Of a stretch of 64,000 nt of DNA, positions 1 through 10,122 are shown one piece after another. The notes below the pieces were generated by a model. It did no database searches. It saw nothing but the letters and a program-made list of their open reading frames with translations, and was not told where the DNA came from. The stretch's first letter is position 1. Each line of letters begins with the position of its first letter. The stretch covers positions 682,001 through 746,000 of the forward strand of contig JAKSGN010000007.1 of assembly GCA_024180945.1 (NCBI GenBank), in the 5' to 3' direction. Both the position numbers and the translations under genes were made by a program. Source of the DNA: Macrophomina tecta (Eukaryota > Ascomycota > Dothideomycetes > Botryosphaeriales > Botryosphaeriaceae).

Positions 1-157
1 GGGTCTGAGTTCCTAGATAGCTGGTTACTGAGTGGTCATTGCGCACAACAAGCCATGCTCAGCATCAAGTTCTCGGAAATAGGCAGAAGGACGAAACTTG
101 GCACCTCGACTTTGGCGGACCAAAAGTCCATACGGCTCTGGGCAAACATATGCCTAG

Positions 158-1219
158 TCCACCTACAGTAGGCATCCTTTCACCGTGCTGGTTGATTGCG
201 TTCCCGACACTGATTTATCGCGTAGTTGGGCGGCTACGACGGGGCGACCGTCCACATTGCCTGGTCCGTACTTTAGGCAGTGTAGAGTGTTGCTCGATTT
301 TGAGCTCGCAACTTTGCGTGATAGCATGTTGTATGCCGAAATAACCCTCTACTCGATCATAGAAGAGAAGCTCTCACGCGAATCGTTCCTGGAAGGTGAC
401 GGAGCCTGCGAGGAGCTCACAGGCTGGAAACAGAAGTGGAGCCACTTGCTCGGTTGGTCTATGAGATCATTATACAGATTTGGCGAGTCAAGGCTAACCT
501 GGGCGTACTCAGAACTCCCTAATTCCCTAGTGTTGAGTGTCAGCTATGAAATTGCATGGCTCATTCTCGCCAGCCGGTCACTGGAGCATTCACGCAGCCA
601 AGACCGTGAACGTTCTTCACAGATTTCTGACAGCGATACCAGAGCTGAAAGCGGGGGGAGAACTCCTTCCCGAATAATGCAATCACTTGTCTGCGACTTT
701 GCTGCCCAAGTCCTTGCTATGTTCCTTACCATTCCCGAGTCATGGGGAGCAGACCTTCCAGACTTTTATCTTTTGTGCGTCTCTTACGCCGTGCTGCTCT
801 TGTCTAAACATTTGGCAAAATCATCCAGCTCGTCACATGGGGAGATAGTGCAGCATCTAGAGCTAGTGAAGAGAAGGTATGGCGACGTGCAGTCGATGCC
901 GAAATCAATGCGGTATAGTGTGGAGAAGGCATTGAAGAGGCTTCGAAGGAATACTTCCTACAGCCAAGAGAGTTCAGCAAGCCTAGAAAGGGAGCAAATA
1001 CCTCACCAAGACGAGTCTATCGGTAATTATTCCGAGTGTGGCGTTAGAGCGGATTCCGGCAATCCCAGTTCGACAACCCAGGAGATAGGTAATCAGCAAG
1101 CCGTTTTCACTACCGCACTGCTCGATCCAATGGACCTACAAGATCCCTTGTTTGAGGGTATGGAATACTTCTTCAGTGGCGGATACCTTGGACCATTAGA
1201 TCATAGCGGCCCATTCTGA
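158..1219 (+). CDS. fungal transcription-factor-like C-terminal region, 5' incomplete
   Basis: The frame is open from 158 (a TAG lies at 155-157) to the stop at 1219 and has no convincing ATG near its beginning. The first codons are therefore probably an internal or last exon of a gene that starts left of the window; a possible acceptor (ctacag) ends at 168. The protein is helical, with segments such as LLGWSMRSLYRFGESR and LCVSYAVLLLSKHL and a Ser/Gln-rich tail. This pattern resembles the C-terminal regulatory part of Zn2Cys6 fungal transcription factors, which usually lacks sharp motifs. No Zn2Cys6 cluster is in the window, as expected if it lies upstream. The family call is inference from overall character; that this is a real coding exon is more secure than its function. 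Confidence 0.5.
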   Translation, partial: STYSRHPFTVLVDCVPDTDLSRSWAATTGRPSTLPGPYFRQCRVLLDFELATLRDSMLYAEITLYSIIEEKLSRESFLEGDGACEELTGWKQKWSHLLGWSMRSLYRFGESRLTWAYSELPNSLVLSVSYEIAWLILASRSLEHSRSQDRERSSQISDSDTRAESGGRTPSRIMQSLVCDFAAQVLAMFLTIPESWGADLPDFYLLCVSYAVLLLSKHLAKSSSSSHGEIVQHLELVKRRYGDVQSMPKSMRYSVEKALKRLRRNTSYSQESSASLEREQIPHQDESIGNYSECGVRADSGNPSSTTQEIGNQQAVFTTALLDPMDLQDPLFEGMEYFFSGGYLGPLDHSGPF

Positions 1220-1668
1220 GAGTGAGCGTGTAGAAGGGCAAAAGGACGGCCTCACTATACCATTAACTAACCCCGACACGGGCGCCCCTGTACTCCCAGT
1301 TGGGAAATTTCTCAGATTCATTATTATTGAGAGATTTACATGGGCTCCTCAGTTTCGCCGGGGGGTCGGTGGTTGAGGAATGGCGATCGACGCTTCTGAT
1401 TTTCGGGTTAGTTTTAGTATGAACTGTGCACCGCGGAGATGCAGCATATAACAGGGCGAAGGCCCAGCCCCGCTGCATTGCGCAAGACAAATAAACATGC
1501 CAGTGCTTTTGGGACATCACTCCATTGATTGACCCAGCCTTACAAGCATGTACTCTAATTCCGACGTACACTTCGGGGCAAGAAACAACATGCACACTTG
1601 CACAGCGAAATATATATGCATTTTTCCCTTCTCTGGTCTAAACTAGCGATCACCTTGATTATTGTCTA
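1220..1668. other. gene-free stretch between TF-like gene and Tc1 element
   Basis: I see no supportable gene here. The minus-strand open frame at 1263-1595 has no recognisable family features. The stretch is the 3' flank of the transcription-factor-like gene. Confidence 0.5.
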
Positions 1669-1670
1669 TA

Positions 1671-1700
1671 CCGCACCCGTGCAAAAGTCAGGGCGCACGG
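1671..1700 (+). repeat. left terminal inverted repeat of Tc1 element
   Basis: These 30 bases match the reverse complement of 2951-2980 exactly and begin right after a TA. Confidence 0.95.
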
Positions 1701-1758
1701 ACGTGCACGAGTCAAAACAACAACGTACCCTCTTCATCCCTTGCCTCATTACACCACC

Positions 1759-2846
1759 ATGCAGCGCATCTTTGGACGCGAAATTTCAGGCAATGCTAGG
1801 CAAAGGCATCAGCTTTCACATGATCAACGAGTTTCGGTTATTACACAATCGCAAGATGGTAAATCTGGGCGTCAAATTGCCCGTGAGACTCGCTTCTCAG
1901 AACACGCAATTAGGAGCTGCATCAACCACTACAATACGACTGGCCAGATTGATCTAACACCTCGTACTGGCCGTCCCCCAAAGTCAGCCTTCGCACGGAG
2001 CGCCAGATTATTCGTTTTGTTAACCGGTTCCCAAAACTTAAGCACAGCCAGGTGATTAAGCAACTCCAGTTATCTATCCATAAAGATACGCTCAGGCGTA
2101 TTCTACGCAAGAACCATATTACCAAATGGCGTGCAAAGAATCGGCCTTGGATCTCTCAAGCGAATGCCCGCATTCGGTACCAATATGCAAAGAAATACCG
2201 GTATAAGAGCTGGAGATGGTGGATGAGGGTTACGTTCGGTGATGAGTGCTCAGTTGAGCAGGGCTCTGGCCACGCACCAAGCTGGGTTTTCCGTACGCCT
2301 GGCCAGCAAAAGTGGGACCAAAGCCGGCTTAATACACGGCCACTTGGCAAGAAGGCAAGATGTATGGTATGGGGTGGCTTTTCAGGCCAGCTAGGGGTGT
2401 CTGATTTACACGTTATGGAGCGTGATTTGGACTCTCCTAGGCAAGGCTATACTGCCAAATCCTATATCAAAGTACTGGAGGAACAGGTGCCAAGAAACTA
2501 CGACTATGGTATGTACTGGTTACAAGATGGTGCTGGTATTCATCGGGCGAACCGGGTGAAGAAATGGCTGCGTGATCACCAAATTAGGTGCATTACTCAC
2601 CCCCCATATTCGCCTGATCTGAACCTCCAGGAATACCTTTGGTGGCCACTAAAGATGAAGCTTCAAGAGATTGCGCCATTTATTGAGCTTGAGAAGAATC
2701 CTGAGCGCGTGGAGGCATTACTAGCTGAGTGGTTACCTAGGGCATACGCATTGGTGGAAAAACCAAGCCTTAAAGCGCTTTGTAAAAGTATGCCACAACG
2801 GCTTGTAGATGTTATTCAAGCTGGTGGCTATCAAACTCGCTGGTAG
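1759..2846 (+). pseudogene. Tc1-like transposase, single frameshift
   Basis: The first part starts at ATG 1759 (MQRIFGRE...) and contains a paired-like helix-turn-helix region (SHDQRVSVITQSQDGKSGRQ) and the TGRPPK linker. The frame changes near 1975-1988, beside a run of five C. The second part then continues without a stop to 2846. It holds the catalytic domain with the acidic residues in FGDEC, in WLQDGAGIHR and at the conserved SPDLN...E YLW motif. After the shift the protein reads LRTERQIIRFVNRFPKLKHS, as expected for the family, so one small indel breaks an otherwise complete transposase of about 360 residues. The element can probably not move by itself unless the shift is an assembly error. 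Confidence 0.85.
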
Positions 2847-2950
2847 CCTAGCTTTATAAAGAATCAACTCTTACTGCATTTGAGCAACTCCTTGTTGAAT
2901 AATACGACTCCAAAGTATTGGTGTTGGTGGCAGGATAATTAGCGCCTTGG

Positions 2951-2980
2951 CCGTGCGCCCTGACTTTTGCACGGGTGCGG
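2951..2980 (-). repeat. right terminal inverted repeat of Tc1 element
   Basis: These 30 bases are the exact inverted partner of 1671-1700 and are followed by TA at 2981-2982. Confidence 0.95.
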
Positions 2981-2982
2981 TA

Positions 2983-3432
2983 ACATCCACGTCGCTTACC
3001 ATTAGCCGCTGCCTTACTAGGCTTAGCGCTACTGTTCATGCCAGCCCCGGGGGGGTTCAATACACTCCGAGAAACGTCCTCAACACCATGCCATGATCAT
3101 CGTCCTCATCGTGAACACCGATCCCATGACACATACGTCAGGCCCAACAGCGCGCTACAACACCTTACTACAGCCAGGGCGTCATTCTCTGACCGCTACT
3201 CTACTTGATTCATTGCTATCTCACTTCGGCAATGAAGGTCTGACGGAGTCTTGCAGGCCGCTTGCAAGATTATCTTGGAAGCAGGAGGACTCCAAAGGAC
3301 TTGCGCCATGAAAGTCTTGAGAGGGTCAGTTTCCTTCTGGACACGCCCTCGCGCTATCATTACGTAAAGGACACATACCAAAGAATGTCGAGGCTAGCGT
3401 AATGTACGGCGTCGATAACTACCGGAAGACGT
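2983..3432. other. gene-free stretch right of the Tc1 element
   Basis: Nothing recognisable on either strand; short open frames only. Confidence 0.4.
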
Positions 3433-3873
3433 ATGAGTGACGAAATGAGGCCAATAGAGGTTGACATCCTGCGAAAGACGGACGTTCAACCACCAAGATT
3501 CGAGAAGCGACCAGGTCGGCCGCGAAGGAAGTGTAAGGAAAGGTATGACCCTGTCGCGCGACGCGGCTACAGATTTAGTCAGTGCGGTGAGGATGCTTTA
3601 TTTGCAATCCCTCCTCCTGCGATCCCTCTGCGACGCCTTAATAAGAGGAAGCGGCAAGCTGCGAGCAACCGGCGCGCGCTAGAGGCCTTTCAGCATGTCC
3701 GCCAAGGTTTTACTGTAGCTGATGATAGGAGCGACTCTTATAGCAATATTAACGCCGCGCAGGCTAGCAACAGCGGCCTCACGAACGAAATTGAATCTAG
3801 TAGAAGCGTCAGTAACGACCGGAGCGGCACCATAAGCGATGAGGGCGTGAACTCAAGGCTTGAGCGCCTCTAA
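3433..3873 (+). other. hypothetical ORF, basic AT-hook-like N-terminus
   Basis: This ATG-started frame of 146 codons encodes a basic first half with an AT-hook-like RPGRPRRK and a Ser/Asn-rich second half. I do not recognise the family. The RPGRPRRK...C pattern is also met in C-terminal tails of Mutator-like and other fungal transposases. The surroundings are relic DNA, so it could be a transposase fragment. It may equally be a chance open frame. Confidence 0.25.
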
Positions 3874-4799
3874 CGAGAGATCGACGTCTTCCAGTCGCCC
3901 TCACCACCAGGCGCGCGGCGTCTGCGGACGCTAGCATCATTGCTGTTGTCCAGCACGCGGGTAATCTCTCATCAGCGCACACACCTACGCCTGCACCAGC
4001 TCTTACACTAGGGCGTATACCGGAGCGCGCATCGGAGCCAGCGCAGGGGCCGCAGCGCAGAAATAAGTGCGCCAGGCCAAAAGTCGACTACGTAGCGCTC
4101 GCGGGTAAGCGTCCCAGGGCAATTAGATGGTGATAATCAACAAGTATGCGTGGATTAGGATCTGCAAAATTAAGAGAACTGTTGGCTTGGATCGGGGTAA
4201 TGACTAAAGGTGTGGATGTGATCCAAGCGTATTTGGACAAGTGAATTCAGATTTTGGATTATTTTGCTAGGAAATGAGGGAAAGTCATAATCCTGGACGA
4301 CTTTATACATGGTTCCGACGAGGGGTTAAGGTGCTTCATTACGATTGAGGACACATTCGGGCGCCAGGCCGCGTGTATGCGTGCGCAGGGCGGGGGTAAA
4401 GGTCAACACCGTGCCAAGCACTACGATAGGGCGGCGATCCTGGTCTGTACTCGGCTGATAGGGAATTAGCGGCGTGAAGCAACAGCGCACGGCTGCGGCC
4501 TATCCACAGAGGTGTAGATTCAGAGCGGGGTTGTGGATTTGGTGAATTTGGCTCTCTGAGTTCAATTTTCAAACTTACCCTATGATGAATTCATAGACCG
4601 CCCCCAGCCGCCGAAGGCCGGCCTCTCCGTATTCAGGAGAACCGTTTGAGCCTAATCGAGGCGGCTGGTTCTGGCATCTTCTCTCATTGGCCTGCATACC
4701 TCTACATGGATGTCTCTTGGCGCTACGGCCTTCCTTTAGCGCCAGCCTCTTCCGTAAGCTATTCCGTCCTCCTCGTGTCAAGCTGTGCGCCATGGGTAC
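3874..4799. other. gene-free stretch, probably decayed repeat DNA
   Basis: No supportable gene. The minus-strand open frames at 4339-4572 and 4575-4793 have no family features, although they lie just downstream of the LINE relic at 4800-5560 in its transcriptional direction. Confidence 0.35.
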
Positions 4800-5560
4800 T
4801 ATATCGCTCTAAATTGCCTAGGGAGCTTAGTTGCCATCATGAACTTTGCCGCTGCTATAGCTATGTTGCGCTGGCGTAGTAGCTCCCTCCAGATCCGTGG
4901 TCTATTAACACCGGCCCTTCTCGTCCGCCGTGCGGAAGGTGGGCCTTAGTCCCTTTACTGCACGCGTATAGCACAGATAGCTGACCGTCTGTAGTCCCAG
5001 CCGCAGTCACATCCCCCAGATGACACTCTCCCCTGATAGAGAAAGTGCCGTAAGCCAATCTTACCAGTTCTCATCTGCAAATTTAGCGAGCTCAGCGTCC
5101 TCGGTGTGTCATGGTAGACCTCTAGAGACTCCCTCGTCGGTTCTGGCATCATTTTAATCAGCTGACGCCCGCGTTCGTTCTCCCTTCAGAACACATCCCA
5201 CTCTTGCGTTACCGCCTGGCTGATAGATTGTTTCAGTGTCGCTTTTAGGTAGTTCTGTGCTCGTGGGCTACAGGTGGACCGCACGTAAAGCTGGCGCTTA
5301 GATGTGCACATCATTTTCTGGACCCGGCTTTTGTCCTGGCGAGCGGACGAGATTCCCTGCTGTAACTCTTCCTGCGCGTCGCACCCTTTGCCGGTTTCCT
5401 GGACTCGTTTAGTGTCCGTTCAGGTGCACTTCTCCTGCGGGACTCCAGGCTTGATGCCATTCGTGGCACTCGCTGTGTTCTGCCCCGGCGGCTTTGATGC
5501 CAAGAGGGCTCTTGCGTCCTGGGGCGTTTTGTCCCGTGCGGACTTTTAGCTTGTGGGGTC
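4800..5560 (-). pseudogene. decayed Tad1-type LINE, RNase H / C-terminal tail
   Basis: Read on the minus strand across several frames, this stretch gives pieces typical of the end of fungal Tad1-like LINE ORF2. A basic linker after RNase H lies at about 5560-5200. LNLQMRTGKIGLRHFLYQ follows at about 5090-5040, matching the LTQLRTGKIGLRAFL-type motif of the family, then a cysteine pair (CDCG). AAKFMMATKLPRQFR, close to the family's terminal motif, lies near 4800-4850. Stops and frameshifts break it throughout. Established family knowledge is used only for motif recognition; the limits are approximate. Confidence 0.5.
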
Positions 5561-6072
5561 ATAAAGCCTTTGTGCCCTAGGGTTCGTAATACCCAGCCAA
5601 GAAATAGAATCTGCCACCATAAGTGCCAGAATCCTGGAAAATATGGCTAAGTTCGGTGAACACTTTTGACTGCAGTACGGATAAGGGTAGCTGGGGGTTT
5701 GCTGAGCAGAGAGTGCAGTTTTCGGAGACGCTCGATGCCTGGTTGTACTTTCGTCCCCCAATGCCGCCCGGCTGTCCCGGACCGCCATGCGCCCCGCTTG
5801 GTCCACTGATAGCAGCCACGTACCACTGGCCCGCGCCAGCGTATGGCCCTTCCACCTCGATTGACTAGCCGCTGGTCTGTTGCTGGCCGAGGCGCTGAGG
5901 CCTCAAGAGGATCCGCCTCTCCGCCTACAGTTTGGATGCTAACGTAGAAGACAACAACAGAGAGTGGGATAAAAGTGGTGGGATGACAGGATCAACTGCG
6001 AGAGGCGGTCTTTATGGCAACCTTTACAAAGAGGGGTATCCTAATACTAAATGAAATAAAACAGACTCCGCA
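5561..6072. other. gene-free stretch downstream of the lectin-like gene
   Basis: No supportable gene. A glycine/proline-rich minus-strand frame (5577-5855) is not convincing. The part next to 6073 should hold the 3' end of the lectin-like transcript. Confidence 0.4.
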
Positions 6073-6294
6073 CTATGTAACTATATCCGTATTCACTGTC
6101 CCAAGTCTTACGAAGGACAGATTCCCATGCTGCCATTCCCACTCAACTAGTTTTTCTCCTTCCACAGCATATACTCTACCACCAGCAGATGCTACAATAG
6201 TCGAAAGGTTGAAATCAGATGAAAACGCCGATGCAGCAGCACTGTTGTTGGAGAAATTTGTGGTCGAGAAGTTCGAATCCCACACCCTAACGCC
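6073..6294 (-). pseudogene. lectin-like gene block 3: C-terminus
   Basis: From the other copy of ctaacgcc (6287-6294) the frame continues (VRVWDSNFSTTN...) to the stop at 6073 (...LGTVNTDIVT). Upstream the same frame runs on into the hAT end, so an open frame of 136 codons crosses the junction. Confidence 0.85.
6287..6294 (+). repeat. hAT target-site duplication, left copy
   Basis: The sequence ctaacgcc directly abuts the left inverted repeat and is identical to 9155-9162. Confidence 0.95.
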
Positions 6295-9154
6295 CAGGGT
6301 GGCAATCAATTCAATCAACGTCAATATCGGGTCCAGATTGATTGATTGATAGGATTTTCCAATAAGGTCAAATTGATTGATCAATAAGGTGTTGATATTG
6401 ATTGAATTGAATTGATTGACACACGGTTCACGTAGCAAAATCTCGTGATGCTTGGCATAGTGTTGAGATTGATAGCCATACAATCTAGCTAACTCTTGCT
6501 AGCTATAGCTACTCCCGCGTGTATAGAGTCCTCAACTTCTTTCAATGATGCCTTCTGCGTTCCATGAGCGTAGTATCTGCCCAACTGCTATAGTATTGGC
6601 CTCCAGCCTATTGCGCAATGGCGTCACCATTTGTCCTGCCAAACTGAATATCCTCTCCACCTCTGCCGACATTGCCGGTATAGAAAAGAGGTCCAGAGCC
6701 ATACGTGATAGGCGGGGGTATTGCTGGCGGCGTAGTATCCAGTAATCAACTGGATTGGTGACTGCGTCATCTGTAGGAGAGGTATCGAGCTGCCAGTAGG
6801 TGTACTCATCCTCGGTCAGATCTAGATGCTTGGTCCTCCTGGAGGCAGCAAGCCAGCTGTCAAATTCGCTGAGATGTTCGCGTTTACGCTTCTGCAGTAG
6901 CTGTGGGTCCTCAGCAATAGCAATTGACTGATACTCATCCTTCCAGAGCTTTAGAACAGCTGCCTTTGCCTTCTTGATCCAGCTCTTCTTGAATGCCCAC
7001 TGATCCTCAATCCACTCCCAGCGGTAGGCAGGGTGAAGGGCGCAAGCTGCGACGTAAGCTGGAGTATCATCAAGGAGCTGATAGTACTCATCTAGCTTAG
7101 CCCACCCCAAATTGATGTTCACCTTGAAGTGAGAGTCAGGATACTGATCTGTGCGGATCTTGACCTCCTCCAGCTTGTTCAACAGGTACTCCATGCATGG
7201 AAGGACTTCCCATAAGCCGCCAAACCTACCACTAGTTGGGTTGGCTTGTAGCCTGATTGTGACTTCATGAAAAGGCTTCAAGATGGAGTGATATTCAGCA
7301 AGAGTTGCCCAATCATCTGAGGTTAGATAATCATCCACGATTGCCGGCTTGTTCTTTGTCTTAGCTGGCATTGGCTGAGTCCTACTAGCAGTGCGAGGCT
7401 TGACGTATTTATCCCATTCTTGAACTTCGTGGAGGACGAGGGCGTCAATGACTGACTGTAGCTTGATTGCGCGCTCAATCATGGCGGAGGTAGAGTTCCA
7501 TCGTGTCGCATTATCTTCTATAACCTCGTAGGTAGGGCCGTTTTCGCCAGTCAACGCTTGCTCGTTCCGCTGAAGTTGGTGCAGTCTCTGATAGACAAGG
7601 TTTGAGCGCTGAATCCAGTGGACGATATTGTGAAGCTTGCCGATAGGGCCCTTCTTGCGCCAGAGTAGGAGCTCAGCGAGTAGCTCCTTTGGCTGAGCGC
7701 AGTCGTTCTCGAACGCGTCAGCTTCCTTGCCAAAGAGGATCTGGCGGACTACCAGGTTTATGATATGGCCAATGCAGCGCAAGCGGCGGTGCTTGTGATT
7801 GAAGCCAAACTCTTCAGCTAGCGCGTCCATGCACGTGTCGTTGTTTGACGCGTTATCCGTGACAAAGTAGCCAAGTTGCCCTCCAATGCCCCATTCCATA
7901 ATTATCTGGGCTACCTCTTCCGCAAGGCTGTCACCAGTATGCCGTCCTTCGGCGTGTGGGAGGCCAATAAGGAACTTGCGAAGCGTGCCAGAGAACGTAA
8001 GGAAGAAGACGTTAATACCGAGTAGAGAGAGGTGATTACACGACGTCCAGCCGTCAAAGGCAAGGTGTATAAGGCCAGGTGAGCTCTGAAGAAGCTCAGC
8101 AACGATCCCTTTATGGCGGTTGAATTCATCAAGTAGCCATTTACGAACAGTAGAGTGTGTTGGAAGGCTGCCAGTAGACGTTACTGCAGGATTCAAATAG
8201 CTAAGAACGCGCCTGAATCTCTCGCTTTCAAGCTTGCGGAAAGGAATGTTATCGGATGAGACCCAATCAGTGAGTAGTTGCTGGAAGTACGCCGGATTGA
8301 ATGATGTGACAAGGCGATTGACAATAGCCTGCTCTGAAGGCCTATTCGTATCCAGTCCAAGCCGCTGAGCAACTGAAATCTTGGCCCGTTTGACGTGACG
8401 CTTCCCTGTAGGATCCTCAACCTTGTGCTCAGTCACCAGGTGCCTTGCCTGATTATCAGTGCCAGCAGCAGCGAAGCTAGCTGGTTTGTGGGCTTTCTTG
8501 TGCACGCAGTACATACAGACCCAGCGGGTACGCCCTTCTACGTCCTCAATGTCATATGCGTGCTCCCAAGTCCACCCGCTGCGCTGCTTTGACTCTGTGA
8601 CATGATATCCACGGAATTTCTGCCATGGGAAGTACTCCCACCCTTCGCGTACAGGTCCTCGGCCATCAACGGCAAGATTGGTGGGTTGCGCAGGATCTGA
8701 GTCCTGTTGAGAGGAAAAGAGGCTAGTGGGCGCGCTAGAGAGGCTTAAAACAGAGTGTTGATCGTTGCTAGAGTCCATCTTGATAGTGGGAGAGTTGCTG
8801 CTGAGCTGCTGAGAAAATGTAGAACGGATCTGAAAGAGCAGATTCAGCTGTCCCTTCTAGCCATTCTGAGAGAGCGTTTATATACTAGCTGCCAAGAGAA
8901 TGTGCCCGACACGTTGTGTGCCAAGAGTGTATCAGATAAAAGGCTAGCCTGACGTGGCTTGAGCGCCACAAGAGCGAGATGATCATCAAAGCTGCTTTCT
9001 ATACAAGGTAAGCCGTCAATCAATATCGTCAATCAACTGGCCCGGAGCAATTGATTGATTGACGAAAATGACAGACCTCAGTTGATTGATTGATTGCCAA
9101 GACATTGGTCAATATTGATTGACCGTCAATATTATTGAATTGATTGCCACCCTG
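6295..9154 (-). mobile_element. hAT DNA transposon, 2860 bp, apparently intact
   Basis: The ends are 21-bp inverted repeats (cagggtggcaatcaattc... at 6295; its inverse ending at 9154). They are flanked by the perfect 8-bp duplication ctaacgcc (6287-6294 and 9155-9162), the hAT hallmark. Both subterminal regions (6300-6420 and 9010-9150) are packed with TTGATTGA-type motifs in both orientations, likely transposase-binding sites. One long uninterrupted transposase gene fills the middle. No RIP-like damage is visible. The insertion splits the lectin-like gene at the codons for GGV. Confidence 0.95.
6532..8778 (-). CDS. hAT family transposase, 748 aa, full length
   Basis: The frame starts at ATG 8778 and runs to the stop at 6532 without a break. 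A BED-type zinc finger occupies about residues 48-120 (WVCMYC with a later H...H pair, RHLVTEH). The RNase H-like catalytic core follows, with the acidic sites in LAFDGWTS and FVTDNASNN. The hAT dimerisation domain near the C-terminus (about 655-735) includes PAMSAEVERIFSLAG and TPLRNRLE. Its length (700-800 residues is usual) and complete domain set suggest a functional enzyme. A bidirectional start/regulatory region probably lies in the 376 bases between ATG and the right terminus. Confidence 0.95.
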   Translation of the reverse strand: MDSSNDQHSVLSLSSAPTSLFSSQQDSDPAQPTNLAVDGRGPVREGWEYFPWQKFRGYHVTESKQRSGWTWEHAYDIEDVEGRTRWVCMYCVHKKAHKPASFAAAGTDNQARHLVTEHKVEDPTGKRHVKRAKISVAQRLGLDTNRPSEQAIVNRLVTSFNPAYFQQLLTDWVSSDNIPFRKLESERFRRVLSYLNPAVTSTGSLPTHSTVRKWLLDEFNRHKGIVAELLQSSPGLIHLAFDGWTSCNHLSLLGINVFFLTFSGTLRKFLIGLPHAEGRHTGDSLAEEVAQIIMEWGIGGQLGYFVTDNASNNDTCMDALAEEFGFNHKHRRLRCIGHIINLVVRQILFGKEADAFENDCAQPKELLAELLLWRKKGPIGKLHNIVHWIQRSNLVYQRLHQLQRNEQALTGENGPTYEVIEDNATRWNSTSAMIERAIKLQSVIDALVLHEVQEWDKYVKPRTASRTQPMPAKTKNKPAIVDDYLTSDDWATLAEYHSILKPFHEVTIRLQANPTSGRFGGLWEVLPCMEYLLNKLEEVKIRTDQYPDSHFKVNINLGWAKLDEYYQLLDDTPAYVAACALHPAYRWEWIEDQWAFKKSWIKKAKAAVLKLWKDEYQSIAIAEDPQLLQKRKREHLSEFDSWLAASRRTKHLDLTEDEYTYWQLDTSPTDDAVTNPVDYWILRRQQYPRLSRMALDLFSIPAMSAEVERIFSLAGQMVTPLRNRLEANTIAVGQILRSWNAEGIIERS

Positions 9155-9162
9155 CTAACGCC
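9155..9162 (+). repeat. hAT target-site duplication, right copy
   Basis: The sequence ctaacgcc directly abuts the right inverted repeat and is identical to 6287-6294. Confidence 0.95.
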
Positions 9163-10122
9163 CCCGTGTGTCTCCGGACCGTTTAGTATAACTTCCATAT
9201 CTGACATCGTGTCATTTTCTACGTTATATCCTAGCGAAAAGCTCGCGATTTCGGCATCCGGCTCTAGTTTTTCCGGGAACGATCCTATATCATGCTCATC
9301 AATAAGATATACTTGCTTTCATTTGTTAGAGTAGAAGGGATAGCTTACGATTATACGACCATGAATTCTCCCAGGCGGTAAGTTGATATCAGATGAACCG
9401 TGTCAGGCTACCTGTGTTGGCATACAACGCCACCGTGCTGGAATCGTTTGTCCATATCGGCGCCAAGGACAGACTACTTCCGGTGACCAGCGAGTGGTTC
9501 GAGTCCGCTTTCGCCGCTTGTGCGTACCAGCCATAGTCAGATATGTATGCGGCCCACCAGAGGCTGTAATCAAAGTCTTGATATACAAGTATAGAGGTCT
9601 GAGCGCAGTATCTGTCGCACTGCTGCGAGTATGCCGCGAGTTTCGAGCTATTTCCGGCGAAAAGGGTTCCATTCATCGCTTTTTCCGTCTGTGTGCTCCA
9701 CATGTCGTCGGGATCATAAGATGCACGTTCCCAGATTCGATTCTCCGTATCGAGGAAGAATATGTGGTACTCTATTGCGCTCTAAATTAAAAACAAAAAC
9801 CGTTTCAGCGATGACCAGAAATGTATGCAGGTAAACATGTGAAACCTTACATGTATCCCGTCATTCAGAGTATACGCGGCTAGTGGGGTCCCTGGTTTAA
9901 CTTCTGGGCCTGAAGCATTCCGGGGATTAAGAGGGGATACATGCCATTTTTGACCGCTGGAGTTCCATGCCGACTGATAAAGCGCATTTGACTTGGCTTG
10001 GAAGTACACGCGATGGTGTTGTATGCCGTTGCCCTCGGTATAATTAACTGCTGCTAGTGCTGCTGTCGGTAGGAGAGTAATCTTTGAATTGGCTTTTGCC
10101 GCTCGTGATCCAAGCACTCTAC
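9155..10122 (-). pseudogene. lectin-like gene block 2: propeller part, two introns
   Basis: The frame resumes at 10117 (VLGSRAAKANSK...) after the Gypsy LTR. Intron 1 (9850-9782, 69 bp, GTAAGG..TTTAG) separates TLNDGIH from SAIEYHIFFLDTE. Intron 2 is best modelled as 9411-9312 (100 bp, GTAGCC..GCAAG), though a small exon inside it cannot be excluded. The block ends at the hAT target duplication 9155-9162 (ctaacgcc). Confidence 0.8.

Larger units (their letters stand above)
1671..2980 (+). mobile_element. Tc1/mariner DNA transposon, 1310 bp
   Basis: The element is bounded by perfect 30-bp inverted repeats (1671-1700 and 2951-2980, each reading ccgcacccgtgcaaaagtca... inwards). It is flanked by a TA on each side (1669-1670 and 2981-2982), the target duplication of the Tc1/mariner superfamily. 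It carries one transposase reading frame, broken once. Size, TIR length and the single transposase all fit fungal Tc1-like elements. Unlike the Gypsy element in this window it shows no heavy C-to-T damage. Confidence 0.93.

Noticed and set aside
5577..5868. Collagen-like Gly/Pro frames on both strands
   Set aside because: Short, no signal sequence, no repeat regularity and no neighbouring exons.
9312..9411. Two tiny introns with a small exon between in the lectin-like gene
   Set aside because: It would need introns of about 33-44 bases with poor phase agreement; one 100-bp intron keeps the frame more simply.
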